Shown piece by piece: positions 1-13,500 of a stretch of 64,000 nucleotides of DNA. Positions within the stretch are counted from its first letter, which is position 1; every line of letters begins with the position of its first letter. Source of the stretch: Meghimatium bilineatum (taxonomy: Eukaryota; Mollusca; Gastropoda; Stylommatophora; Philomycidae). The notes under the pieces are model-generated. The model ran no database searches, was not told the origin of the DNA, and worked only from the letters and a program-made list of their open reading frames with translations. Where the stretch lies: positions 61,961,353 to 62,025,352 of the forward strand of contig CM067316.1 of the NCBI GenBank assembly GCA_034231615.1. The letters run 5' to 3'. The translations under genes and the position numbers were made by a program.

Positions 1-378
1 AAACAGATGATAAAGTCAATAAGAAAGCCACAAACACCAACACAAGATGACTATCATATTATGAACAGACCAGAACAAGTTATAATTCTACGTCTCAGAA
101 CAGGACACAACCGACTCCGCAGTCACATGTATACAAAGTTCAAGATTGGCAACACGGCCATGTGTACATGTGGACAGGCAGCACAGAGTGCCAAACATAT
201 ACTTCAAGAGTGTTCTGAGCATGAAATGCTGAGGCAGACATATTGGCCAGAGGAAACAACACTGGAATCAAAACTCTATGGGACACTGTATGAACTACAA
301 AAGACAGTGAGTTTCATTAAGGAGACAGAATTACAGATATAGACATGTTTCAAGTGAACGAAAGAAGAAGAAGAAGAA
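1..378 (+). mobile_element. 3' end of an RNase H-bearing LINE, 5' cut by window edge
   Basis: The open stretch 7-342 matches the C-terminus of the full LINE at 39619-43678, including the C-T-C-G...H...C zinc-knuckle-like block and the same stop. By eye only about eight bases differ from 43300-43676, so this is a recent copy. It ends in the same (GAA)n tail. The rest of the element lies beyond the left edge, so its length is unknown. Confidence 0.9.
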
Positions 379-459
379 GGCACCTTGTTTCAATCTCTCT
401 GTCGAGTTTGCCATCCTCCGTAAATATTCTTTCTAGGTTACAATACAAATTTTGATATC

Positions 460-612
460 TTCTTCTTCAGCGTTCATTCTCAAACTCCCGCTGTTTCTCT
501 GCCCTACTAGATTTCCAGCAGGATGTAGTCCAGAGAATGGAAATGCGTTGTGTCGCCGTTTTATTTGCACCAAAGGTCCGACACATCCGTCTTCGGCAGA
601 AATTTTGATATT
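460..612 (-). mobile_element. SINE-like repeat (group A), 3' part
   Basis: The reverse complement reads like 2030-2200 and 21055-21210: a block ACGGATGTGTCGG, then GCAAATAAAACGGCGACACA, CATTCTCTGGACTACATCCT and the end GAGAATGAACGCTGAAGAAG. No ORF. The (GAA)n end marks the 3' tail. Confidence 0.7.
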
Positions 613-904
613 ATTTTCATCATTATGAACAGAAGAATTTGAATAAATATTGATAGTTGATAAATTGCTAAATAATGCATTGCGACAATACTGGTAGCAT
701 TAACGTTATATCACGTGAGCAGTATAGTTTAAACAAATAGTGATTTATCTGATCCAGAAGATGTGAGCAGTTTAGTTTAAACAAATAGTGATTGATCTGA
801 TCCAGAAGATGTGAGCTTTCACTCTTGCTTCCCTGAGCCAGGAGGTGAAAGATGTCTTAATGTTGATTGACTGTTGCAGTACTTGATTTCCATATTAGAA
901 CCAC

Positions 905-1097
905 GAAAGATGGATGTGTCAGGCCATAGGTGCACATAAAACGGAAACACAACGCATTTCCATTCTCTGGAATACATTCTGCTGGAAATCTACTAGGACC
1001 ATTGTCCTGCTACAAGAGAGATCCAGTGGGAGCTTGAGAATGTCCTGCTACAAGAAAGACCCAGTGGAAGCTTGAGAATGAAGCCCTGAAGAAAAAG
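905..1097 (+). mobile_element. SINE-like repeat (group A), 3' part
   Basis: Same block order as 2030-2200. The segment around the segment 'agagatccagtggragcttgagaatg' is duplicated in this copy (about 1018-1080). It ends in a degenerate (GAA)n tail. Confidence 0.6.
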
Positions 1098-1129
1098 TAA
1101 AGTTAGGACAGACTGTATAGAAACTAGTT

Positions 1130-1400
1130 AATGGGTGTCTCTGTGTAGATCTGTTGTGGTTGTCTTTGTCTGGAGCTGTTTATGGTTGTCTCTGTGTGGA
1201 GCTGTTAATGGCTGTCTCTGTGTAGAGCTATTTATGGCTGTCTCTGTGTAGAGCTGTTTATGGCTGTCTCTGTAAGGAGCTGTTTTTGGCTTTCTCTGTG
1301 TGGAGCTGTGAATGGCTGTCTCTGTGTGGAGCTGTTTATGGCTGGAGCTGTGAATGGCTGTCTCTGCGTGAAGCTGTTTGTGGTTGTCTCTGAGTAGAGC
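1130..1400. repeat. degenerate minisatellite, about 27-bp unit
   Basis: About nine imperfect copies of a unit containing GGCTGTCTCTGTGTGGAGCT. It lies in the PRIM2 intron just upstream of the first visible exon. Confidence 0.75.
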
Positions 1401-1449
1401 TAATTCCTCTAAAAATTGATCACCATAAAATGTTATTGTTTTGAAACAG

Positions 1450-1570
1450 GGAGGATCTTCGAAGATGGTTTCTGACTCAAGAGCTGGACCTGTTTCGTTT
1501 TCGTTTCCAAATGGAAGATGCAGAGAGCAGAGCTCAGTTTCTGAATGCCAATAATTTGAAATATAAACCA
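1450..1570 (+). CDS. PRIM2: PRIM2 exon (first visible)
   Basis: Acceptor TTTTGAAACAG, donor GTATGT. One base completes a split codon, then 40 codons from [19 protein letters not shown] to NNLKYKP. This matches the LRRWF block near residue 117 of human PRIM2. It ends in phase 0. Confidence 0.95.
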
Positions 1571-4500
1571 GTATGTTGAGATTTCATAATTCTTCTGAAA
1601 ACATAAACCAATTATATGTTGATAATAATTAAATCTGTATTACCAGGGCCCAATATATGATGATAGTAATTAAACCTACGTTACTGAGGCCCAAAAGGGG
1701 AGCAAAGAGTAGCAATGCTATTTTCTGTCATGCATGATGTAAGAGGTGAATAATGTTGCAACACTTCCTACATATTTCTGTTTTTTCCCCTTATTACTCG
1801 TTGTTGCACTAGCCTACACATCTTTAGTATGTTATTTCCTAACACTTTGGATTTATCCTTTTAGGAATGAGATAGGTTGTCCCATCCAATTCAGAGTCAA
1901 ATTGTTCCAGAAAATATGCTGATGTTAGATTGTCGGACCAAAAGGGGTATATAATGCAGCTAAGCATAAACTACAACACAACACAACCTGTTCTATCAAT
2001 TATATCCTGCTAATCTGCAAGTATTTAAGAATAAATATCCAGCAGAAGACGGATATCTCGGGCCATTGGTGCAAATAAAACGGCGACACAACGCATTCCA
2101 TTCTCTGGACTACATCCTGTTGGAAATCTAGTAGTCCTGCTACAAAAGAGAAGCAGCAGGATTTTGAGAATGAACGCTGAAGAAGAAGAAGAAGAAGAAT
2201 AAATACAGCAAAAGAGGAAGATATGAATTACTGCATTTGTCATGTTTTTTTTCTTGTTGGTAATAAGCTTTTAAATATCCAGGAAGTGTTTTTACAGATG
2301 GAAAGCTGGGTTGCAAAATGGAGACTAGATGTCCAACGGTCAATGTAATGTCCTATTAACTGACATCACCATTTAGACATCCAAACATCAGCATGACTAA
2401 ACAAAAATAAATAGTATTTTATACCAATATGTCAGGCTCTGTAGCAGAGTGGTACATCTGTGATGGCTAAAGTACTGAGTTCAATCCCCGTCATAGGCAG
2501 TTGTGCATCTGGACCATTCAGAAAGCAATGGCAAACTACTGAACATATTTATATTGCTTAGAAAATCACTACAGCCAAAAAAAGCTGGGTTGATGGGTAT
2601 GTCCTGTATAATGAGACTGTAGAATATCTCTAATATTGTCGATTCATTTACACCTTGATCTCCCTTATCCTCATCCCGGATATTCTGCTGTTATACTCTC
2701 ACGACGGGAGGCAGTAAGGCTTCATATTCAGTAAATGTCCAAACTATTTGATTTGTTGTCTCATGATGTAGTCATTTAACTGGTGTAGTTCCTACGATTT
2801 CTCTCATGTCATCATTTCACATTCTATCCATTCTTGTACCTCTGTGGCACAGATCCTACTACTACTACCACCACTATTACTACTACTACTACTACGACCA
2901 CCACTAATACTACTACTACCTATATAAACAGGTATCCAAAGATGAAAAAAGTTTTGTAATGAAGCAGTTGGATGGACCAGATCACTTGAGCAACATTGGG
3001 GACATTGAGTACTACAAGGTATCTGTTTGAATACTGTTCATTTGTTGGGAGATGGTGTATAAATAGGTGTCAACTAGTACAGATTTTCCGCGACCCCCCC
3101 CCCCCCCCCACATTTTTTAAATTATAAAAAAAGGTAATTTTGTGTTACATCTTCAGTAATTACTACTAATGCTGACATTTTGAACATATTGATGGGGGCC
3201 CCTAAAAAAGTTTGTCTGGTTTTTTTGGGGTGCTAAAATAGGGACGTTTTTTTATTAAATATGGAAATAAATTGTTAAAAATACAGATTTGTGGAAAAAT
3301 AAGTTGACAGCTATGTGTGTACTGGATTTTGTTGCTCTTTCATTCAATCAAGTGCCATGCCAAATGGCCTAGGAGATCATGTTTCTCCACAACTCTCTGT
3401 CTCTTGTGTTGTTAATAAGCTCGGTTGGTTAAATTCTACCTTGCCTCAATACTAGTCCATCTAAAAACTTATCTCTTTGTCGACCCTTATCTCTTCTCTT
3501 CCTTGATCTTTCCAGTGGTTATTAAGTGTTCAAGCTGTGTTCTTCTCAGTACATGCCCTAGAAATCTTGATTGTCTGCCCTAAATGTTTGATATGATTGA
3601 TCTTTTTACGCCAGCATCAATGAGAACCTCTGCATCCGTTTTCTTAGCTGTCCATTGTATTTTCATCATTCTTCTCAGAAACCACATCTCTGAAGCCTCT
3701 AATTACTATTTATCTTGTGTTCTGTATTGTGTGATAGCTTGTGACTTAATGGTTATAACCCCAATCTACAAATGTGATGGTACGGGTTCAAATTAAAGCT
3801 AGTGGACAATTTTCTTGCTTTTAGAGGTAAATTAAAATTCTATCTTTTAAAAGTCTGTCTGACAGGCAGTCATTATCACACCCTAGGTAATTCTTCTGTA
3901 CTTCTTTACCTTTAGCAAGTCGAAATAAAATTACACGAATTCTCTCCTGCCACCTGATTCTATTTTGAAAATTTTCATTATTTTTAATTGGTGTTTGAAA
4001 ACACAATAACTTTTCTGTTTTTAGAGATTTTAAAATAATATTTGTACATGTACGAGGGGGAGTCAATAAGTAAGTCACAAATTGATGTTGGATGGCAGGA
4101 AAATGCAGTAGGTGGTTTCTAAAGCTGTTTATAGTTGATATCATCATAGAACTTTATATAAATATTGAATTTCATTCTGCATAAATTAGTGCACTTTTTG
4201 TTTGTGTATGTGTGATACGAAAGTAGTAAAGTTCTAAAATAGAAAAATATAGACAAAAAATAATACTGACTTGTCTTATGTGTGGCAACACTGACAAAAT
4301 GATTCTTACCTAGGCCTATTATTACATAAACACAAACTAACATTCTAATAAAATATATTTGAGAAAACAAATAAAACAAGCAAAGGCCACTACCCATATC
4401 AAATCCATTTCTCTAGGAAGCAAAGGCCACTACCCATATCAAATCCATTTCTCTAGGTCTAGTAGTTTGTAGTCAACAACGTCCGTATATTGTACCTATT

Positions 4501-7500
4501 GTTTCAAATGGTTGGAAAACTACTGGGACTAAAACATTGACTACTAGACTAAAACATTAGCTACTACAACTAAAACATTAGCTACTACAACTAAAACATT
4601 GGCTACCACAACTCAAACTTCCATTTTGTCACTTCTATTTTGACATTAAATAATTATATAAATGCAAGTGTTTGTGAGCATAACATAATAATAAAGAACG
4701 CAGCATTGAAGAAACCGATGTTTCTTGACACAATTTGTCTTTGGCACAATTTAATCTGGCACTTCCATTTTGTCAGACATCCTCTGATATTTGGGTTATT
4801 TATATTCACAACTAAAACATTGGCTACTACAACTAAAACATTGGCTACTACAACTAAAACATTGGCTACTACAACTAAAACATTGGCTACTTCAACTAAA
4901 ACATTGGCTACTACAACTAAAACATTGGCTACTACAACTAAAACATTGGCTACTACAACTAAAACATTGGCTACTACAACTAAAACATTGGCTACTACAA
5001 CTAAAACATTGGCTACTACAACTAAAACATTGGCTACTACAACTAAAACATTGGCTACTACAACTAAAACATTGGCTACTACAACTAAAACATTGGCTAC
5101 TACAACTAAAACATTGGCTACTACAACTAAAACATTGGCTACTACAACTAAAACATTGGCTACTACAACTAAAACATTGGCTACTACAACTAAAACATTG
5201 GCTACTACAACTAAAACATTGGCTACTTCAACTAAAACATTGGCTACTACAACTAAAACATTGGCTACTACAACTAAAACATTGGCTACTACAACTAAAA
5301 CATTGGCTACTACAACTAAAACATTGGCTACTACAACTAAAACATTGGCTACTACAACTAAAACATTGGCTACTACAACTAAAACATTGGCTACTACAAC
5401 TAAAACATTGGCTACTACAACTAAAACATTGGCTACTACAACTAAAACATTGGTTTCTTCAATGCTGTGTTCTTTATTATTATGTTATGCTCACAAACAC
5501 TTGCACTTACCACACAATGGAATTGGGTCAAAGGACATGGGCCTCTCGATCGACAATCAGTAATGTGATAATCATTGTCTATTGTCTTTCCTCAGGTGGT
5601 TTGTGATCCACTCTTGCCGTTAAGCGTAGAGGTGATTGGAGCTCGAGCTTGCGTTCTAAAGCCAGATGTGTGGCCTTGGCTGTGCTATGACTATCTGTTC
5701 AGGATGTCCCTGACGTTTTCTATCCATCTTTTCCGTGGGCTTCCTCTGGCTTTGTAGCCTGATCTCATCTGGTTATATGCTGGTATGGGCAGATAATCAT
5801 AATATGATTGTAATTTTATTCACCTGTTGTCCTCTTTCTCTCCCCGCTCCACCCTCTCTCTGCAAAGTCTTAATTTTTTTAATGAGATGTTCTTCATAAA
5901 TTAATATTTATTCTGTAAAGTTTTTTCTTATTAGATTTTCATTCTGTTGATATCTTAGATCGGAATGTCAATTGTTTTAGATATTCACATTATTATCATT
6001 GTTTTTATCTTTTTATTAGTATTAGTAGGTATTTGTAACAGATATTTACTTATTCACTAATTATTACTTTGGTATTTGTGTTACTGCTGCCCGTACCTGA
6101 TTGTTTGATCGTCGCTCTTCTTGGTAAATTATATATACATAATATTATTTTAATTTTTCCTGCAGGTTCCTTTTACAGAGGCACTTGATCTGGTTAGAAA
6201 TAGAAAAGTTTTTCTACAGTCTGGATTTGCCTATGTCCCACAGGATGATCTTGTGTCTATTTTATTGTCCGTGTACAGAACTCTGCTTTCTCAAGCTCTC
6301 ACAGTAAGTGAACATTTTTTTCAAGAATCATTTCAAAACTTCTTCGGCACGGATTATCTTTGAGATAACTGTTTCTCAAGAACACAGTATGTTCACCTTT
6401 TGCAATATTAATTGATGGAGTACAGAAATGGATTTAAATTTCTTTAAGACGTCGAGGCCATTAATATGGATTGAACAAGTCATAAGAATGTGATCAGATA
6501 TACTTTCAAGGATTTGAAAACATAAAAGAAACAGCAATGAAAGTGTCAGCGATAGAACACTTACACAGTTGCTGAAGCAACAAATTCCAAATTTTCTCTT
6601 TAATCATTTTGGCGACTCATCTTCAGTTGCTATTTCTCATGAAATATTTAGACAATTAAAGCAGTACCTTCTTTTAGAAAGGAAAACAAACAGAAATAAG
6701 GAGTGTTACAACAAAGCACATAACACACTAACATCAACAAAAACAGACACATTTTGACTAAAAAGTCTTCATTAGGAGAAAAACAAACAAAAATGAATAT
6801 TACAAAAAGAGAATCATAGTGTAAGAAAGGAACAAAAGCAGATAATAAATGAGAGGAAGAAATAGAAGATGGAAGACAAGTACTACAAGAACAGAAGAAA
6901 GAGTATAATAAAATAAATATAGAAAAATCATCTATCAACTGTCAAATACTGCATGTTTCCCATTACAGTTTAATATTTTCTCAGAAGCAAACCATTTTAG
7001 GTTCAGCTGTTCAGTTATTTGTATCTCTCATTTTGACAGACAATTGTACTTACGTAAAACACAGGTTAATATAATCGCTTCACTCAGACATGACAGACTA
7101 TAACTAAAAATAGTGGGTAATGATGTGCAAACAAGAAAACATACAAATTACAATACACAAAACATAATCTTCGTTTCAACCAAAAGGTCTTTATCAAGAA
7201 ATGCACACAACGTCAAAATACAACGAATGGAAATTATTATGACACACAAATGTATTAAACGGAAATATGGAAATGAGATGCCCATATTTATTTCTACTAG
7301 TACCATATTTATTTGGTTACTATGTGCATTTCATTACCCACTAGTATTAGTTTATAGTCCATCGTGTCTGAGTGAAGAGATTATATTAACCTGTGTTTTA
7401 CGTAAGTACAATTGTTGTTACATTTCACACAGTTTCCTTATATTTATTTTGACAGACAGGAGATTGTTCAAAACATGCATTTCTCAGGTGTTATTTGCTT

Positions 7501-10500
7501 TTAAACTTTGTCAGGTTACATCTCGTGCCCTACCCAGTATGGAGGAAGATGGCAGACTTTTACCAATGCTTTGTGGTCTTAGCAAACGATATCTTGGTCA
7601 AGATTATAGTGTCCGGCACCAAAATGTTGGGGTTGTAACTGCTGATATGATAGACCTGGTAAGTAGAACGTCAAACTACAGCAAATGCAAATCTGTATAT
7701 CAATTCATGTTTTGTAATGTTTAAAGTGTTCCTCATTGATACAGGCAAAACTTGCAACAAGGTAGTGAAGTTTTGCTAATCACTGATAACACATAGAGAC
7801 ACAATTTGACGTTTTGCCCACAAGGCCTTTATCATGAACAGATTCACAATATAATACGACGAGTAAGAATGACACTTGATATTCACATTGCAGAGCTAAA
7901 TTTTCTTGAATTGTATGTATTATGAATTGCATGTGTTATTATGTGTGTTATCAGTGATTAACAAAACTTCATTATCCTGTCCCAAGTTTTGCCTGTTGTA
8001 TTTCAGTTTTGTTGCAGTGAGTACATTTTATCGATCCTCATTCATACAGATTGTTTTCTCAAATAATCCATATTTTGTAATGTTCAAAGTAAATAAAAAA
8101 TCTTTTCACCACCCTTTTCCCAATATATTGTTGAAGTACAGACTTCAGACTACATTTTGTGAGTTTTTTCTATTTTTGTGCCTATTTAATTTAATTTAAT
8201 TTAAATTAGGAGACATTACTGCTTGATCATCCCTTGTATGTGTGTGTGTGTGTGTGTGTATATATGTCCCAGTAAGAAAGGTCCCAGTAGGACCTGATGT
8301 AGAAAATAGTCATTGTTATTTATTTTTTAGATTGCTTTTTTTATTTGATAGTTGATATTTATTTTTCAGTTATCCAAAAAGTCATTCCCTTTGTGCATGC
8401 AAAATATTCACACATCCATGAGACAGACTCACCATCTTCGGCACGGCGGCCGTTTACAGTATGGACTTTTCCTAAAAGGAATTGGGCTTTCCTTAGAAGA
8501 GGCTGTGAAGTTTTTTAGAACAGAGTTCACTAAAAGTATGGATGTTGATACGGTAAGAATATGGATGTTAATTGATCATCTGTCTTTATCATTTCTCCTC
8601 ATACTTCCTACTTGAATTTACTTGTATAAGCTATTATATGATGCAACATTGTTCTGTCTCTGTGTTATTTATGTTCACAGGAAGGCCTTTAGATCCTTGT
8701 AGTACTAATATATATGTTCTATGTTTGTGTTTCTGAGGATGCTTCAATACTTGTATGGGATGTTCGTTATTGCTGTAATAGTCCTTGTCTCGATTGGTCT
8801 GTTCTGTGACTTAAGCACATAGGTTGAATGTGTTGATGAAATCAAATCTTTTTTTTTTTGGGGATGTGGTTGGTCAAGTATGGAAAACCTGTTTACTTGA
8901 GTTGCAAGGCGATTCGGTGCCGCTAGAATGAACCTGATTAAATTCCCATCAGCTGTAAGAATTATGTCCTTATTTATATTTTGTTTCTGTTTGAATTTCG
9001 ATTTGTTATCTTTATTCTGTTTGAATGTAGATGTTATACAATGGAATCCCTCTATAGCACATTCTTTTATAACAAATTTTGCTATATAACAACACTTGTA
9101 AAAATACTTATTATATTTATTCTTTTAATGTTTGTACTGTATATAGGAAATTTCTGTTATTACATACATATTTTGTTGGTTTGGAGCAAGTTGTTAGAAC
9201 AGGATTCCACTTCTTCTTTTTCTTCATTTTCTTCTTCTGTGATCAGTTGTTCAATATCAGTCTAATATTGGTCATGTATAGAGTGATATGTTTTATGCCA
9301 TTTTGGGTTCCACGCTACTTATTTTGCAGTGTTTTTGTGTGCATTGAGGTGGTTTCTACAGAGTTTTATATCATACCCAGAAGACTCCAACTCTCAGCAG
9401 TGTGCAATGATTTGAAGAGTCTCCTACTCAGAGGGGTAGTGAGTCTCCTACTCAGGGGGATTAGTGAGTCTCCTGCTCAGGTGGGTTAGTGCATCTCCTA
9501 CTCAGGTGGGTTAGTGCATCTCCTACTCAGAAGGGTTAGTGCATTCTATGGTTTTGTTCTTTTCTACTTCTCAGCATCATGCAGAGTTGGAGACATGAGC
9601 TTGATCTCCCTTGTATCCCAAACATTCTTTCCTGTCAGAGGTGTCCATAGCAACCCCGCTCTGAGACATGAGCTTGATCTCCCTTGTATCCCAAACATTC
9701 TTTCCTGTCAGAGGTGTCCATAGCAACCCCGCTCTGAGACATGAGCTTGATCTCCCTTGTATCCCAAACATTCTTTCCTGTCAGAGGTGTCCATAGCAAC
9801 CCCGATCTGAGACATGAGCTTGATCTCCTCTGCCAACATCCTTCTGAACTTTCCCAGGGAATTGTTATGCCCTGTGCAGATTTTGCTTACACCTTATCAT
9901 GGGCAGCCTGTTACATCCAGGGCACCACCTGCACGACAGCAAGGACTATGGTCAGGGCTGGTGCTCATCTGGTTTCACCAGTGCGATATGCAGTGCTGAG
10001 TTCTCTGAATGTTGCATCACAAATAGAAACATAATTATAGAGATGAAACGCTCTGGGGCTTCCACATGAGGATAGCAGCTTCTCTATATTGTCATGTCAT
10101 GTCATCTACTGATATTTTACTGTTGCATAATGGTTGGTCTGTTGGGACAATAGTGTATCCTTCTGCATGCGTTAATGTGGTATTTGTTTTCTGTTTGAAT
10201 GTAAATGTTATGCGACCGTAATTCTATTGGAATGTAGATGTCATCCTAATTGTTGAATACAAATGTGATCCTATGCTATGGATTGAAGAGGTTACATAGG
10301 AGTGGTACTTATGGCAGAGGCTGTCTGCTGCTCTATTAAAAGAGACGGAGTACATATAGTGAAACCTGAGTGCAAAGAAGGCAATCTATAAACCTTTTGA
10401 GACTGTTTTTTGGTGATTTTAATTTAAGTATTGAAACTTCAGAAAAATACATTATGTGTATTGAAACTTCAAAATAATTTTTTTTTAAATGATAAATGTT

Positions 10501-13500
10501 GCAACATTTAATGCTTTTTCTTTGGTTTAATATTTGTTGTGCAGTTTGACAAGAAATATTCTTACGGAATACGTTATAACTACGGAAAGGAAGGTAAAAA
10601 GACAGATTATACACCATACGGATGTATGAAGATTATTATGAACAATCCACCTGCAGCTGGAGATTCTCATGGTATGTTTTGATGATGTTACTTGTTCACC
10701 AATAGCAAATACTACTTTTGCTGCTAGATTTTTTTATTTAATTGTTGATTAGATTCTTATTTCTTCATTAGACTCGTGGTCTTGGTTGGATTCTGTTTAC
10801 GACATCTTGTTTATAAAGTAGATTTAAAAAAAAGATACATGAAGATTATCGCATGATACTATGCTACTATGAGTGACACTCTCAGCAGGGACTGTGCCAT
10901 TTCGTTGAGAGGGATAGAGTACATATAGGGAACCCAAGTATAATGAAGTCAATCCTCTATGCCTTTTGAGTATTTTTTAAACCTAGGGCAGTAATATACT
11001 TAGCTGTGTTCTACATCTGAAATTGTATACAGCAAAATGCAATTAACACCTTCACTTTACCAGCCCTTTGTGACATTCTGAGGTTGCATACCAAACACTT
11101 ATGGGGCTGTCCAAAATTATGTTGGCATACTCGGCGATTGAGTGCATAAAAAAATTAAAATCATGCTGTAATTGTGAACACTGGCTTGAGGAGGTGCAAC
11201 AGTTGACGTTGCAATGAGTCATTCGTTTTTGTACATTGTCATGCAGGTGTTCAAGGCAGTGAGAAAGCAGACATTCTGGCAGGTTGTGTCATCATATGTA
11301 ATAGTAGACTAAGAAACCAAATTAATATATCTAAATCTCTTGATAAATTCAGAATTTATTGTTATTGTTTTTTGTCTTGCTTTTTGTTAGGTTGTCCTTT
11401 CAGACACTTTGATCCAGATTTCTTGAAGCAGAGAATTTCAACATTTGGTATAACAAAGGATGGGGTAGAAGTGGTATGTATAGTTACAAATTTCAATAGA
11501 AATTATAGTATAGACTAGCTTAAATGACCATGTCTCTTTGCACTTTCTGGACACTCCTTTAGTTGACTAATATTGATATTTTTATTTTATTTAGTCGAAA
11601 TATATTTACAAGGACTCATTAAAGGCCTCACTGAAAACCTTTGAAGTAGACTAAGGTACATGGGAAGACACTGCACAAATTAGAGCTACATTGTGCTCTA
11701 ATGTTAAAAAGTCGCAGCTTGTGAAAAAAAAGTGAAATGAAGCAGGTCAACAATTGAGAGTAGCTAGAAAGTCACGGGTAGATAAAAAAAACCATCTACA
11801 GTGTTCATCCCATGTCAGAACCGTTCAAGAACATTTATGGCCAGAATAGGACTTGGCCATCTACAAACTACAGTCCAGGATAAAACTCTTGAATTGCAAA
11901 AGTGGATGTAACAAATGGTCATCATCATCTTGTGATGGATGAACAATAATATTGAAATATCCTATCCAGAATGGATTTTTGTGTTCTCTTAGTTTTATCT
12001 GCTGCTGTAATTAAATTTTTTAACTTTCTTATTTTTTGCCATGTTAAAACCTAACTACAGATTGTGCCTGCCTGATAGGTTTTATTTGAAAGTCGACATA
12101 TTTTATTATATACAAATTATTTTTATCGGTTTATTTAGATTTAGATAAGTATAGCATTGGTAGGCAACCTTTTTTTAAATGGACGGTAAAATTAAGTTTT
12201 TTTAATGGGATAGGGACACAATCAATATATATCCAGTCAGAAGGCTTGAAAATAACATTTTTGTTATGAAGTTTCAAGTTATGTCGAAACCGTTGTTGCT
12301 TTCTGCCGAACAAACATTAATTTTTTATTTAGATGAACTTTGATCGAAAGATATGGTCCATTCAAAGGTTGTGGTTTCGTCTAAAGTATTTACCGCCTTC
12401 AATCGAAGAATGTGGATTGACAATGTCTCTTCATGTGAGCATGTGTTAAATTTGCAATATCAAAGATTGGGTATAGTAATTTCCCTTTTATCACTGCTTA
12501 GAGTTGTGGTTTACAGCTTAGCTTTGACAGTTTGTGAATCAATATTTTATGAGTCTGAGGCCGATGTTTATATACTTTAAAAAAAAAAAGAATCACAACT
12601 TTTTTGAATTTTTATATAAAAGATATTTGCAGAATGGGCATCATTCAACCTATCGACTGTCTCCACCTGGTCATTAACTTCTCATGGTTACCTGAATTGT
12701 ACTCGCCTCATGTTTCGTGAGGTCATGAAAGAGGTCAAGGTCAAAACATTTTTTCAATAACTTGTGACATGTTCATGAGAATCCCGTGAAACTTACTGAA
12801 CACAAAACACTCTGACCATATTATTGAATGAAGAAAAGATTGATGGTTCTCGAATAAATTTAGTTGAAAATTCAATGCGCAAGTAGGGCTAAAGAACAAC
12901 GATACATCATCATTTGATGCTTACAGACTGAACAATCACAAAGCGTAGTGGCCAGACAATTTAATGTGGTTAGAAGCACAATTAGCCTCCTTTGGGGGTA
13001 ATTTCAACTACTCTCTGACTGGCAGCGCAGTTGAAGATCCAGAGTCACAACTGCTGAAGACCGCTTCATATGGCTGCATCACCTCAGAAATAAATTTGCA
13101 CCTGTGTCCTTCACTGTCCAGTCAATGCCAGCAGCTCGTCAAATTTCAGATCAAATGGCCAGGAACCGTCTCTTCCCTACGCTGATCTTTGTGCTAGAAG
13201 ACCTTACAGAGGTCCTGTTATTACAGACCGACTTCGCCAGAACCGACTGCAGTGAGTGAACCAGCGTTGTCAATGAACTATTGGGAATGACTGGAGACAG
13301 ATTTGGTTTAGTTAAAGTCCGAAAGTTTCTTGATGCCAAGGTTGAAACATTAATTCCGTAAAATCAAAATTTGGTACACATTTGAAATAATGTTGCATTT
13401 CTTTTTTTGAACATTATAATAATTTTAAATAAAAATACATGAGGTCTTATCTAAAAAAAACTATGGACACTCAACCCAAAAAAAAAACTGCATAATTATT

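Noticed and set aside
4050-4085. Mariner terminal repeat (ACGAGGGGGAGTCAATAAGT)
   Set aside because: Resembles mariner ends, but no inverted partner or transposase was found nearby.
4640-5606. ORFs of 307 and 271 codons of TKTLATT / LKHWLLQ repeats
   Set aside because: Products of the 21-bp unit in two frames at once; inside an inverted-repeat element.
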